Below, piece by piece: positions 8,743 to 18,185 of a stretch of DNA of 46,370 nucleotides. Numbering within the stretch: position 1 is the stretch's first letter; each line of letters opens with the position of its first letter. Position numbers and translations under genes: made by a program. The stretch comes from Enterobacterales bacterium (GTDB taxonomy: Bacteria; Pseudomonadota; Gammaproteobacteria; Enterobacterales; Enterobacteriaceae). Below the pieces are notes generated by a model. The model made no database searches and was not told the DNA's origin. It saw nothing but the letters and a program-made list of their open reading frames with translations. Where the stretch lies: the NCBI GenBank assembly GCA_015655145.1, contig JAATFO010000059.1, forward strand, positions 1 through 46,370, read 5' to 3'.

Positions 8743-9747
8743 TCAAAAAACGCGCCGGAGCCCACTGGCAATCATCGGTCGGGCGCTCAGATAGAGCATG
8801 ATGCCAATGAAAATCATCAGCATCCCTCCGGTAAATGCCAGACTTTGCACCGTCACTTTTTGCCAGCGGGCAGATGAAGTATGGGTATGACGGCTCAACC
8901 TTACCGCCAGCGCACGTGACGTTTGCACCAGTAATGCCATACCCGATACGGTAAGCGCAGTTCCCGTCGCCATCACGATCGCTGATAACACCCCCCAGGC
9001 ATACACGCCAATTACTTTAGAAAACAGTAACATCATGATGGCGCCAGAACACGGCCGTAATCCCATTGACAGGACCACCAGTATTCTGGTTTTCCAGCCG
9101 ACGGCTTTTGCCAGCAATTCATTATCCGGCAGATGTTGATGCCCACATCCACAGGCGCTATTCCTCACATGAGCATGGTTGATCGGATGAATAGCCATGA
9201 TTTTTGGCCGGATACGCAGCATCTGCACCAGTTTTTTCGCCGCCCGCCAGCATAACCAGATACCCAGCGCGATCACCAACAGATAACTGCCTTTTTCCAG
9301 CCAGTAGCTGCTCAAATGCAACTGGCGTGATGACAGTTGTAATACCCCAAGAGTAATGGATACCAGTAAAATCGCCACGCACCCTTGCACCACCGCTGCG
9401 GTAAATGTCAGGTATAGGCTGGTTTTTATTTTTGTCGGATGGGTAGCCAGGAACGTCGCGATCACCACTTTGCCATGGCCAGGCCCGACAGCATGTAAAA
9501 TGCCATAAATTAGGCTAAACCCGATTAAAGCCAGCCCGGCTTGCTGCGGCTGGAGCGCTACTTGCTGCAACATAACCGCCATCTGTTGATTTAACGCTTT
9601 CTGCCATATTACGCTTTGCAATAAAATTCGTGGCCAGAAAAACCACCCACCAACCGCCAGCATGGCCATCACCACGGCAAGTAATCCCAGTGGCCAGGCC
9701 GTAAGCCAGCGCACCGTTGTTTTTGGAGACATAAAAGTTACTGGCAT
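8743..9747 (-). CDS. Nickel/cobalt exporter, NicO/RcnA family
   Basis: This 334-residue membrane protein of the HoxN/NicO superfamily has about seven hydrophobic segments. It carries the family motif HAVGPGHGK near residue 86 and a second signature, GLRPCSGA, in the C-terminal half. Between these lies a cytoplasmic loop rich in His and Cys (NHAHVRNSACGCGHQH), typical of metal-binding loops in these transporters. The first start at 9747 overlaps the upstream DUF1007 gene by 10 bp, so translation is probably coupled; MSPK at 9732 is an alternative. Similar DUF1007 plus NicO pairs are known in other enterobacteria. Metal specificity cannot be read from sequence. Confidence 0.82.
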   Translation of the reverse strand: MPVTFMSPKTTVRWLTAWPLGLLAVVMAMLAVGGWFFWPRILLQSVIWQKALNQQMAVMLQQVALQPQQAGLALIGFSLIYGILHAVGPGHGKVVIATFLATHPTKIKTSLYLTFTAAVVQGCVAILLVSITLGVLQLSSRQLHLSSYWLEKGSYLLVIALGIWLCWRAAKKLVQMLRIRPKIMAIHPINHAHVRNSACGCGHQHLPDNELLAKAVGWKTRILVVLSMGLRPCSGAIMMLLFSKVIGVYAWGVLSAIVMATGTALTVSGMALLVQTSRALAVRLSRHTHTSSARWQKVTVQSLAFTGGMLMIFIGIMLYLSARPMIASGLRRVF

Positions 9748-10397
9748 GTCAACGTGACCGTCTGAGCGAATTGTTTTCCCAGATCCATGTCTTCTGGGGG
9801 CGCGTCTGCTTTATCCAGCGACAGTGCGTACGTTTGCCAGGAGGCATCGGGTTTCGGTGTTTTCAATCGCAATTTACACTGCTTCTTCAGCGCGTCCGGC
9901 ATACTCAATGATGTTTCATTATCATAAAACATATCGACAAAGTAACTGGGGTCGAATGTTGAAAACGTATAGGTTTGCCCGTGCCAACGCTGTGGTTCCG
10001 CCAGCGGCAACACAAACGTCAACACCGCTTTCGCGCCATTGCGCGCCAGATGGTATTCAGGCGGCAAATTGTCAAATTTCACTCGCGCGCCATTGTGCCA
10101 AAATTCAGTAAAGTAATGTTGCCCCAGCACATTTGCCATGACTTCAGCGGCTAATTTTTTCCAGATATCGGACCCCGGCTGAGCATGACCCGCATCATAA
10201 AGCAAATCCGCCGAGGTGATTTCATCCATCGTCCACACCATGCGTAGCCCCGTTAGCCGATCATCCTGATTCACCAGGGTAGCCTTCATATCAATAAAGC
10301 TATGCGGGTGCGACCAGGCAACGGGAATACTCATCAGCGTCCCCCCGCCAATCAGGATTCGAACTAAAATGTCATAACATAACGGGATCAACTTCAT
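9738..10397 (-). CDS. DUF1007 periplasmic protein paired with the NicO transporter
   Basis: This 219-residue exported protein of the DUF1007 family is commonly encoded next to RcnA/NicO-type metal transporters. The N-terminus (MKLIPLCYDILVRILIGGG onward) is a signal peptide ending near AWSHPHSF, and the conserved SHPHSFID motif follows directly. I start at 10397, which has AGGA 7 bases upstream, rather than at the open-frame start at 10469, which would put 24 polar residues before the signal sequence. Its role may be metal handling at the outer face of the membrane; this is inference from neighbourhood. Confidence 0.78.
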   Translation of the reverse strand: MKLIPLCYDILVRILIGGGTLMSIPVAWSHPHSFIDMKATLVNQDDRLTGLRMVWTMDEITSADLLYDAGHAQPGSDIWKKLAAEVMANVLGQHYFTEFWHNGARVKFDNLPPEYHLARNGAKAVLTFVLPLAEPQRWHGQTYTFSTFDPSYFVDMFYDNETSLSMPDALKKQCKLRLKTPKPDASWQTYALSLDKADAPPEDMDLGKQFAQTVTLTCQ

Positions 10398-10511
10398 TCG
10401 ATTTCCTGAATAAAAATTCTGTGACAAATCTAAAATCTCTGAATAAAAAATGGCGTCGATATCAGGCATCTTGTCTATTCTTAGCGCAGTGATAGCCGAC
10501 AGGAATTGCCT

Positions 10512-11807
10512 ATGATGAACGCTGCTATACCGCCAGCATCACTCTTCTCGCGCTCACAGCGTCAGTGCCATCTTTTGTTAATGCTTTACCTGCCTGAGCA
10601 TGGGATTTCTCTTGAGACCCTCAGCCACTTCAATCGTGTGGATCATCTGTGTGCCCGGCAAGATATAACGGAGGTTGCGGCAGAAATCCAGCGCTATTAT
10701 CAGCTTGAGCTTCACCCTGACAAGAATGGCTATTTTCAGGTTCATGGCGCTGAGTTGGGTCGACGTTTATGTTTGCTCCACTGGCTGCGCCGGGCATTGC
10801 GCTTTGCGCCCGAGTTTGTTCAGCATCATTTCATTCCGGCATTACAGCAGCGATTAAAAACACGCCAGATTGAAACCGCCCTTTACGATAAAAAAAATCT
10901 ACAGGCGCTGATCCAGTATTGCGCATTCCGTCTTAACCGTGATTTCAGTCCACAGGATCGCGAGTTTCTGCAATTATTCATGCTGTTTTCTCTCAGTCAG
11001 GACAACAGCGTGCAGTTCACCCTACAACAACGTCAATGGCTGGCAACCAAAACAGAAAAACAGGCCGCACAAACGATTGTGCAACACTGGCAGAAACGGT
11101 GTTGCAAAGCCCCTGATAGCAGTGAAATCGACGTTTATACCCTGGTATTTTGCCTGATCCACACCCCCAGCGTCAGTGCCATCAGGTATCCCCATGAGCG
11201 CCATTTAATGACGCATATTCACCGACTGATTCAACGCTTTCAAACCTTAGCAGGGATACGTTTTAGCGATCAGTCAGGTCTGAGTCATCGGCTGTATTCG
11301 CATCTTGCTCCAGCGCTGGATCGCTGCCATTTTTCTATCGGCATTGACGACAACCTGACAACAGAGATTGCTCGTCTTTACCCGCGCTTATTGCGTACCA
11401 CACATACCACGCTGCATGCGTTTGCAGCACACTACCGCGTTCACTTTTCCGCTGCCGAACTGGGGTTAATCGCGATCATTTTTGGCGCCTGGCTGGTGCA
11501 GGAGAATGTCCTGCAGGAAAAACAGCTATTACTGTTGACCGCGGGAAACCCGGTGCTGGAAGCCGAGATAGAACATCAATTACGTGAATTGACGTTACTC
11601 CCGCTGAGTATCAAATACCTGGATGTGGAGGCTTTCTGTCATGATGGCGCGCCCAAAGGCATTAGTCTGGTGATTACTCCTTACGCCACACCATTACCGC
11701 TCTATTCACCGCCATTGATCCATGCTGAGTTGCCGTTAAGTGATCACCAGCAACAGTATTTGCGCTCGCTACTGGAAAGTGAATACCTACCGAAGACGCC
11801 GGATTGA
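10512..11807 (+). CDS. csiE: Stationary-phase-inducible protein CsiE
   Basis: This 431-residue protein is similar to E. coli CsiE along its length, with the best agreement in the C-terminal half (LYPRLLRTTHTTL, LIAIIFGAWLVQEN, LRELTLLPLSIK). CsiE has regions related to PRD-type antiterminator regulators and is induced by sigma-S and cAMP-CRP in E. coli; its target is unknown. The ATG at 10512 is chosen because AGGA lies 7 bases upstream. It is divergent from the DUF1007/NicO pair and convergent with glyA. Confidence 0.88.
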   Translation: MMNAAIPPASLFSRSQRQCHLLLMLYLPEHGISLETLSHFNRVDHLCARQDITEVAAEIQRYYQLELHPDKNGYFQVHGAELGRRLCLLHWLRRALRFAPEFVQHHFIPALQQRLKTRQIETALYDKKNLQALIQYCAFRLNRDFSPQDREFLQLFMLFSLSQDNSVQFTLQQRQWLATKTEKQAAQTIVQHWQKRCCKAPDSSEIDVYTLVFCLIHTPSVSAIRYPHERHLMTHIHRLIQRFQTLAGIRFSDQSGLSHRLYSHLAPALDRCHFSIGIDDNLTTEIARLYPRLLRTTHTTLHAFAAHYRVHFSAAELGLIAIIFGAWLVQENVLQEKQLLLLTAGNPVLEAEIEHQLRELTLLPLSIKYLDVEAFCHDGAPKGISLVITPYATPLPLYSPPLIHAELPLSDHQQQYLRSLLESEYLPKTPD

Positions 11808-11821
11808 ATGGATAGCCGAAT

Positions 11822-11847
11822 ACGCTTCCCGGATAACCGGGAAGCGT
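11822..11847. terminator. Strong hairpin between convergent csiE and glyA
   Basis: A perfect 11-bp stem ACGCTTCCCGG/CCGGGAAGCGT surrounds a 4-base loop, 14 bp after the csiE stop and 27 bp before the glyA stop. Neither strand has a clear T-tract after it, so it is either a weak bidirectional terminator or a 3'-end protecting structure for both mRNAs. Confidence 0.6.
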
Positions 11848-11874
11848 TCACAGTAAATAATGGCGTTGAATGAC

Positions 11875-13128
11875 TTATGCGTAAACCGGGAAACGTGCGC
11901 AGATAGCGAGAACTTTCTGCTTCACGCGTTCAATGTTGCCTTCATCGTTGATATTATCAAGCACATCAGCGATCCACCCCGCCAGCTCACGAACATCGCT
12001 TTCTTTAAAACCGCGCCGCGTCACTGCCGGAGAACCGATACGAATACCGGAAGTCACAAATGGGCTTTTGGGATCGTTCGGCACACTGTTTTTGTTTACC
12101 GTGATATTCGCCCGCCCCAGCGCAGCATCCGCCTCTTTACCTGTCAGATTTTTATCAACCAGATCCAGCAGGAATAAATGGTTATGCGTACCGCCAGAAA
12201 CCACTTTATAGCCACGTGCCTGAAGCACCTCAACCATCGCTTTCGCATTTTTAGCGACTTGTTGCTGGTACAGTTTAAATGCGGGTTCCATCGCTTCTTT
12301 CAGCGCCACCGCTTTACCGGCGATAACGTGCATCAGTGGGCCACCCTGACCACCAGGGAAAACAGCGGAGTTCAGTTTCTTATACAGCTCTTCGCTCCCG
12401 CCTTTCGCCAGGATCAAACCGCCACGCGGACCTGCCAGCGTTTTGTGGGTAGTCGTGGTTACAATATGTGCATGAGGCACCGGGGTCGGATAAACACCCG
12501 CCGCCACCAGCCCCGCGACATGGGCCATATCAACAAACAGATAAGCACCGATGCTGTCGGCAACTTCACGCATTTTCGCCCAGTCACACACCCCGGAATA
12601 CGCCGAGAAACCGCCGATGATCATTTTCGGTTTATGTTGCAGCGCCAGCGTCGCCAGCTCTTCATAATCAATTTTGCCCGTTTCATCAATACCGTAGGGC
12701 ACCACATGGTAAAGTTTCCCGGAAAGGTTCACCGGGGAGCCATGCGTCAGATGGCCTCCGTGTGCCAGGTTCATCCCCAGAATGGTATCGCCTGGCTGCA
12801 ACAGAGCGGTATAAACCGCGAAATTAGCCTGAGAACCAGAGTGTGGCTGAACGTTGGCATAGTCGGCACCAAAAAGCGCTTTCGCCCTGTCTATCGCCAG
12901 TTGCTCAACGATGTCCACATATTCACAACCGCCATAATAACGTTTGCCAGGGTAACCTTCCGCATATTTGTTGGTCAGTTGTGAACCTTGCGCCTGCATA
13001 ACGCGCGGGCTGGTGTAGTTTTCTGAAGCAATCAGCTCAATATGCTCTTCCTGACGCACTTTTTCTTGCTCCATCGCCTGCCACAACTCGGCATCATAAT
13101 CGGCAATGTTCATATCACGCTTTAACAT
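11875..13128 (-). CDS. glyA: Serine hydroxymethyltransferase
   Basis: This PLP enzyme interconverts serine and glycine and charges tetrahydrofolate with one-carbon units. The 417 residues are nearly identical to E. coli GlyA, including the PLP lysine in [20 protein letters not shown] sequence (VTTTTHKTL) and [13 protein letters not shown]. The ATG at 13128 follows AGGAG by 6 bases and gives the expected [12 protein letters not shown] start. A PurR-type box lies about 115 bp upstream. In E. coli hmp is divergent from glyA; here no hmp is present. Confidence 0.97.
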   Translation of the reverse strand: MLKRDMNIADYDAELWQAMEQEKVRQEEHIELIASENYTSPRVMQAQGSQLTNKYAEGYPGKRYYGGCEYVDIVEQLAIDRAKALFGADYANVQPHSGSQANFAVYTALLQPGDTILGMNLAHGGHLTHGSPVNLSGKLYHVVPYGIDETGKIDYEELATLALQHKPKMIIGGFSAYSGVCDWAKMREVADSIGAYLFVDMAHVAGLVAAGVYPTPVPHAHIVTTTTHKTLAGPRGGLILAKGGSEELYKKLNSAVFPGGQGGPLMHVIAGKAVALKEAMEPAFKLYQQQVAKNAKAMVEVLQARGYKVVSGGTHNHLFLLDLVDKNLTGKEADAALGRANITVNKNSVPNDPKSPFVTSGIRIGSPAVTRRGFKESDVRELAGWIADVLDNINDEGNIERVKQKVLAICARFPVYA

Positions 13129-13241
13129 CCGCATCTCCTGACTCAGCTAACTTAAAAACGGCAATGAATAGCCCGTGGGGGCGAAGGTTCACAGTGTAAA
13201 CTGTTTTACAGGATGATGGATAGCGTCAAAGATAGCTTTTT

Positions 13242-13257
13242 ACGCAAACGATTGGCA
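13242..13257 (-). promoter_or_regulatory. PurR-type operator upstream of glyA
   Basis: ACGCAAACGATTGGCA on the plus strand matches the PurR consensus (ACGCAAACGTTTGCGT) perfectly in one half and partly in the other. The E. coli glyA PurR box is similarly asymmetric. It suggests repression by purines. Confidence 0.65.
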
Positions 13258-13404
13258 CCTGTCCTGGCAAGGGTTTTTGTCATTTTAGCAACCCTTTTGA
13301 TCAGGATTTTTCTTCATCAGGCAGGGACATTTTTTCAACATCACGTGGCGGGCACAATGATACGCATCAACGAGGAGATAAATGTACGCTGAACGATTAT
13401 AACA

Positions 13405-13428
13405 GGCAGTACCCAGGGAGTATCTGCC
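13405..13428 (-). terminator. Candidate 3' hairpin of glnB
   Basis: On the minus strand GGCAG pairs with CTGCC and TAC with GTA, with one bulge and a 7-base loop. It lies 32 bp past the glnB stop. The following sequence is only moderately T-rich, so termination is plausible but not certain. Confidence 0.4.
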
Positions 13429-13459
13429 CGTTAGCCTTCATGGTCGGAGGAATATGGCG

Positions 13460-13873
<414 letters not shown>

Positions 13874-14049
13874 CTACGCGTTCACCCGAATCGCTGGTGC
13901 GTTAAGCTTTGCGGGGCTCGCTCACGTGCCGCATTTCTGCAACGCGGAATGCATTGAGTATACGTGTGTTCTGAACAAATACCGAGTTGCGCCCGGTCTC
14001 TTTTCGCCCGCTAAGCTAATATAACGCACGCAGGACGCGGCACTAAAAA

Positions 14050-15387
14050 CTATTCTTTAAAATCAGTCGCATCAAGCTCATGTCGCGACAGTAACTTATA
14101 AAATTCGGTGCGATTGCGTCCGGCTAAACGGGCCGCATTGGTGACATTGCCTTTGGTCATTTGCAACAATTTGCGCAAATAGTTAAGCTCAAACTGATTA
14201 CGCGCTTCAGCAAACGTCGGCAATGCCGTATTTTCTCCCACCAACGCTTGTTCCACCAATGCGTCGCTGATCACCGGAGAAGACGTCAGCGCCACACATT
14301 GTTCGATGACATTCACCAACTGGCGCACATTACCTGGCCAGCTGGCGGCCATCAGGCGTTTCATCGCCTCGGTGGAGAAACTGCGCACAAACGGTTTATG
14401 CCGGTCAGCGGACTGGCGCAACAGATGGTTCGCCAGCAATGGGATATCTTCCGCACGCTCATGCAAAGCCGGTATTCTCAGATTCACCACATTCAGCCGA
14501 TAAAAAAGATCTTCGCGGAACTCTTTTTTCTCCATCGCTTTTGGCAAATCACGGTGAGTGGCCGAGAGAATGCGCACATTGATATCCAGATCACGGTTAC
14601 TGCCCAACGGGCGTACTTTCCGCTCCTGCAATACCCGCAACAGTTTTACCTGTAAAGCCTGCGGCATATCGCCAATTTCATCGAGAAATAAGGTGCCACC
14701 TTCCGCCGCCTGAAACAACCCTTCACGCGCGCTCACCGCGCCGGTAAAAGCGCCTTTCGCATGGCCAAACAATTCAGATTCCAGTAATTGTTCCGGTAAC
14801 GCGCCGCAGTTAACGGCGATAAAAGCCTGCTGCGCGCGCGGACTGGCAGCGTGAATCGCCTGTGCCAGCACCTCTTTCCCCGTGCCACTTTGTCCGTTAA
14901 TCAATACGCTAACATCAGATTGCGCCACCATCCGCGCCTGTTCCAGCAATCGTAGCATCAACGGACTACGCGTCACGATAGACTCACACCAGACATCATC
15001 CGTTACTGGCGCGCTTTGCGCCAGCGCTTCAGCAATGGCTTTATACAAGGCATCACGGTCCACTGGTTTGGTCAAAAAGCTGAAGACACCCTGCTGGGTG
15101 GCGGCAACCGCTTCGGGTATTGACCCATGCGCCGTCAGAATGATCACCGGTAATCCTGGGTGCAACTTCTGGATTTCACTGAAAAGCGCCAGACCGTCCA
15201 TTTCATCCATCCGCAGATCACTGATCACCAGTTCAACTTTCTCTCTTGCTAACTGGCGCAATGCTTCGGCACCACTGGCGGCCGTCGTAACCTGAAAACC
15301 TTCACTCGTCAGGCGCATGCCCAGTAGTTTTAACAACCCCGGATCGTCATCCACAAGCAGTAAACGCGCTGATTTGCCTCGTATCAC
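14050..15387 (-). CDS. glrR: Sigma-54-dependent response regulator GlrR
   Basis: GlrR is the response regulator of GlrK and activates sigma-54 transcription of glmY. Domains in the 445 residues are: receiver 1-125 with phospho-acceptor Asp57 in ISDLRMDEMDG; AAA+ domain with Walker A GQSGTGKE, the sigma-54-contacting GAFTGA loop and Walker B GGTLFLDEIGDM; and a C-terminal Fis-type HTH (NVTNAARLAGRNRTEFYKLL). Its start overlaps the qseG stop by 4 bp. A matching sigma-54 promoter and GlrR boxes are visible at 17893-18115, upstream of glrK. Confidence 0.96.
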   Translation of the reverse strand: MIRGKSARLLLVDDDPGLLKLLGMRLTSEGFQVTTAASGAEALRQLAREKVELVISDLRMDEMDGLALFSEIQKLHPGLPVIILTAHGSIPEAVAATQQGVFSFLTKPVDRDALYKAIAEALAQSAPVTDDVWCESIVTRSPLMLRLLEQARMVAQSDVSVLINGQSGTGKEVLAQAIHAASPRAQQAFIAVNCGALPEQLLESELFGHAKGAFTGAVSAREGLFQAAEGGTLFLDEIGDMPQALQVKLLRVLQERKVRPLGSNRDLDINVRILSATHRDLPKAMEKKEFREDLFYRLNVVNLRIPALHERAEDIPLLANHLLRQSADRHKPFVRSFSTEAMKRLMAASWPGNVRQLVNVIEQCVALTSSPVISDALVEQALVGENTALPTFAEARNQFELNYLRKLLQMTKGNVTNAARLAGRNRTEFYKLLSRHELDATDFKE

Positions 15388-16148
15388 TGGGCTGTTTCCT
15401 CTTTTGTACCCATTCCTTTCACACGGGTCGCCGGTACATCGGGTTCGTTGACAGGGATCACAACGGGCGAATGTGTATTATCACCACTATGGCTGTTTTC
15501 TGAGACATCAGGTGATTTTCGTGACGAGAGCTGGCGCTCAATATCTGTCAGTGTTGCCAGCTTTCGCCGCGTTTCCGCCAGTTCCCGTTTAAGCACCGCC
15601 TGATGTTGCCGTAGCGTATCAAGCTCGCTGTCGCTGGTTTGCTGTAGATGGTGATAACGCGTACGGGTTTCCGACAAATCAAGCTGTGCCGCCTGATTGT
15701 TACGCCACAGTTGTAATAAAGGACGAATGGATAGCGGGTAATCAACGCTAAAACGGTCAAGTTGACCCATATATTGATTCCGTTCCACCGGTGTCACATT
15801 ACCATTATCAAGTAGCACCCCTTGCTTGAAGGCATGCTGCCAGCGGTCGGCTGGCCAGTTCTTCGCTTCAGCGCGTGCGGCGGCGGGCGATAAACGTATT
15901 GCACAGTCGATCCCCCGCATCCAGTACAGTGGATTTTTCATGCTCTTTTCATCGTCAATTTGCCAGATCCGTTCACAATCAACGGCAAGGTAGTCAACAA
16001 TATTGATTTGCGGCGCCATCACCAGAGGTTTCAGGTCATTGTCAGCGGATAAATGGCGTGGCTGGCTGCATGCCGTCGACAACAACACCAGTAGTATCAT
16101 GGTGAACAGGCCCCAGCCAGGCACGGCAGAAAAAGAGATGCGTTTCAT
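15384..16148 (-). CDS. qseG: Outer-membrane lipoprotein QseG
   Basis: This 254-residue lipoprotein has a lipobox LSTAC with the lipidated Cys at residue 27 after a hydrophobic signal. A C-terminal coiled-coil stretch (roughly 165-205, TRTRYHHLQQ through LAETRRKLATL) is followed by a low-complexity, Pro/Ser-rich tail. In E. coli QseG interacts with GlrK and stimulates the GlrK/GlrR pathway. It sits between glrK and glrR with 3-4 bp spacing or overlap, so the three form one operon. Confidence 0.9.
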   Translation of the reverse strand: MKRISFSAVPGWGLFTMILLVLLSTACSQPRHLSADNDLKPLVMAPQINIVDYLAVDCERIWQIDDEKSMKNPLYWMRGIDCAIRLSPAAARAEAKNWPADRWQHAFKQGVLLDNGNVTPVERNQYMGQLDRFSVDYPLSIRPLLQLWRNNQAAQLDLSETRTRYHHLQQTSDSELDTLRQHQAVLKRELAETRRKLATLTDIERQLSSRKSPDVSENSHSGDNTHSPVVIPVNEPDVPATRVKGMGTKEETAQ

Positions 16149-16151
16149 TCG

Positions 16152-17579
16152 TTATGGTTTCCCGGCAGTTAAATTTAATTCAATTCGGAAACAGACATCA
16201 GCCCCTTCTGCCGTCACCAGTTGCAGATCACCCTGCATACGCCGTATACAATCTTTAGCGATACTCAGACCAAGGCCACTCCCCTTAACCGCGCCCTTAC
16301 GTTGCAGGCTGCCCTGAAAAAAAGGCTCAAAGATCATCACTTGCTCATCGACAGGGATCGGCGTACCCGTATTAGCGACATCAATCAATATGCGCTCCCC
16401 CTGCTTGCGACTGCGCAACCAGATGTTACCGGATTCACGGCCATAGTGCACCGCATTGGAGTAGAGATTATCAATGACACGCATTAACAAAACAGGTTCT
16501 GCGCAACAGGTATGTACCTGCAAATCAATCTCCGTATGGATAAGCTTAGCGCGCGCTGGCAAAGAATGTGCCGCCACAACGCGGTCGATAATGGTGTCCA
16601 GCGCCACCGTTTGCAGGTTTGTCGGTCCATCGCTCAGTTTTCGGTTGTAATCCAGTAACTGCTCGATCAATTGTTGTAAATGGCGGCTGCTGCTATCCAG
16701 AATGCTGACAACCTCTTTTTGATCCGCAGTCAGTGGGCCAGCAACCTGGTCCGCCAGCAACTCTGTGCCTTCCCGCATACTGGCCAGCGGTGTTTTCAAT
16801 TCATGGGAAAGATGGCGCAAAAACTCATGGCGCTGTGATTCCAACCAGGCAAGTCGCTCGCTCAACCACAAAATACGTTGTCCAAGGGAGCGGATCTCTC
16901 GTGGACCGTTGAATGTCACACTTTCCCCTAAGGGCCGACCTTCACCCAGCTGGTTAATCATCCGCTCCACCCCTTTGATCGGGCCAATGATCATCCGGGT
17001 AAACAACACCACCAGTCCCAGGCTCAGTAGAAACAAAATTAGTGCCTGCCAGCCAAAAAATTTGCCGCGATCAGCAATTTCACGCTGCAATTGCAGGCCT
17101 CGGGAAAAAGAGACTTCACGCGTCGCCTGCACCATTTGCGCATTTGTAGTCGCAAAGGCATCAAGATTATCCGCAGCGGATTTAACAGGATTGCTGTTCA
17201 GGCATTGTAGTTGAGCGAGCTGCGTCAGAAACTGGCGCAAGCGTTGATAATAACGAACATCGGGCAATACGGCGGCATGGACATCCAGCATTTGTGAATA
17301 TTTACTGCGTTGCGTTTGATAGAGCCGGGCCAGCATGGAATCATCCAGCACACAGTACTGGCGATAACTGCGTTCCAGTTCCAGCGCGATGCGCGCCATT
17401 GCTTCACTGCGCCGAACATCCGTTAACGTGGTGCGATTAGTATCTGCCGCCTGCTCACTCAATGCAGATAAACTTTCCCAGGCTTGCCAGGCCAACACCA
17501 ATAGCGGAAGCAGCACCAGCAAAAATGCCATCAACACCAGTTGCCGCAGGGAGCCAGGAAATAAACGCCATTTTTTCAC
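16152..17579 (-). CDS. glrK: Sensor histidine kinase GlrK (QseE)
   Basis: This 475-residue inner-membrane kinase has a TM segment at about 12-33, a periplasmic sensor domain and a second TM at about 178-195. HAMP follows, then the H-box HLSHELKTP with phospho-acceptor His259. The N-box DNLYSNAVHYG, the DxG-like NTGTPIP and the G-box GSGLGLSIAKD complete the ATPase domain. It phosphorylates GlrR to switch on glmY. It is first in the glrK-qseG-glrR operon, immediately downstream of glmY. Confidence 0.95.
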   Translation of the reverse strand: MKKWRLFPGSLRQLVLMAFLLVLLPLLVLAWQAWESLSALSEQAADTNRTTLTDVRRSEAMARIALELERSYRQYCVLDDSMLARLYQTQRSKYSQMLDVHAAVLPDVRYYQRLRQFLTQLAQLQCLNSNPVKSAADNLDAFATTNAQMVQATREVSFSRGLQLQREIADRGKFFGWQALILFLLSLGLVVLFTRMIIGPIKGVERMINQLGEGRPLGESVTFNGPREIRSLGQRILWLSERLAWLESQRHEFLRHLSHELKTPLASMREGTELLADQVAGPLTADQKEVVSILDSSSRHLQQLIEQLLDYNRKLSDGPTNLQTVALDTIIDRVVAAHSLPARAKLIHTEIDLQVHTCCAEPVLLMRVIDNLYSNAVHYGRESGNIWLRSRKQGERILIDVANTGTPIPVDEQVMIFEPFFQGSLQRKGAVKGSGLGLSIAKDCIRRMQGDLQLVTAEGADVCFRIELNLTAGKP

Positions 17580-17654
17580 ACCATTGCGTCCTTAAGGAAA
17601 TCAGCCACTGATGCTAGCCGACAACCGCTCAGGAAGAAAGTGCGCAAGGTAGAA

Positions 17655-17691
17655 ACAACAATGGCAGATCCATTGAATCTGCCATTGTTGT
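17655..17691 (-). terminator. Likely terminator of glmY
   Basis: A perfect 15-bp stem (ACAACAATGGCAGAT at 17655-17669 with its complement at 17677-17691) has a 7-base loop and is followed on the minus strand by a short T-rich run. A second perfect 9-bp hairpin (TGTGATGCC/GGCATCACA, 17691-17712) lies immediately before it. Confidence 0.65.
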
Positions 17692-17881
17692 GTGATGCCA
17701 CAAGGCATCACAGTAAAATCAGGTGGTGCCTTACTCAACGTTACGCCCGATGTTTGATAAAGTCGTAAAACGATCTGTTATCGATTAGCTGGACGGCAGG
17801 CACCGTATTGTGCGTCATTCGAAGGTTTATGAAGCATCGACCGCTTACGCGGGGCTATCATAAGAGCGTGAATGAGCCACT
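17655..17881 (-). ncRNA. glmY: Small RNA GlmY
   Basis: Read on the minus strand, the transcript from 17881 begins AGTGGCTCATTCAC, the 5' end I recognise for E. coli GlmY, and lies between purL and glrK as glmY does there. GlmY is a decoy that sequesters the adaptor RapZ, sparing GlmZ so that glmS (glucosamine-6-phosphate synthase) mRNA is translated. A sigma-54 promoter with the correct spacing to 17881 supports the start. The 3' end is uncertain: hairpins at 17691-17712 and 17655-17691 both lie in the right range, giving about 190 or 230 nt. Confidence 0.85.
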
Positions 17882-17892
17882 GGCCGGAATAA

Positions 17893-17908
17893 TGCAAAAC
17901 ATGTGCCA
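17893..17908 (-). promoter_or_regulatory. Sigma-54 promoter of glmY
   Basis: The minus strand reads TGGCAC-N5-TTGCA, a full match to the -24/-12 consensus. The GC of the -12 element is at 17894-17895, placing +1 at 17881-17882, exactly where the recognised GlmY sequence starts. Confidence 0.9.
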
Positions 17909-18003
17909 AAAACAACAGTTAAATTTAACGCATTGAAATTTAAGCGTTAATAAAAAATACCCTCACAATTAAATTCACATTGCCGCCTTCCACCCGCAAT
18001 AAG

Positions 18004-18115
18004 TGTCGCTAAAAAACAACACCTTTCTGGCGTTAAAATAATAGATAATAAATTCAATAAATTATGTGTCGCTATTGGGTGACAGCCAATAGCGATATGT
18101 CGCAGTTCGGCAACA
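18004..18115 (-). promoter_or_regulatory. Three GlrR-type boxes upstream of glmY
   Basis: The GlrR box is TGTC-N10-GACA. There is one perfect copy at 18067-18084, and there are two copies with one mismatch (TGTC-N10-AACA) at 18004-18021 and 18098-18115. All three begin TGTCGC. They lie about 120-235 bp upstream of the glmY start, a normal distance for a sigma-54 enhancer. Three boxes also regulate glmY in E. coli. Confidence 0.8.
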
Positions 18116-18185
18116 GACCACCATCAGAACCCGGGTCGTCTTCCCGATAGACAGGACTGTCTCCCGTCCATCGGCCATTAAAGTA

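Larger units (their letters stand above)
13129..13459. other. glyA upstream region; no hmp gene
   Basis: These 331 bp hold the glyA control region and the 3' end of the glnB unit but no gene. In E. coli the flavohaemoglobin gene hmp lies between glyA and glnB; no fragment of it is visible. A hairpin occurs at 13405-13428 just past glnB. Confidence 0.65.
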
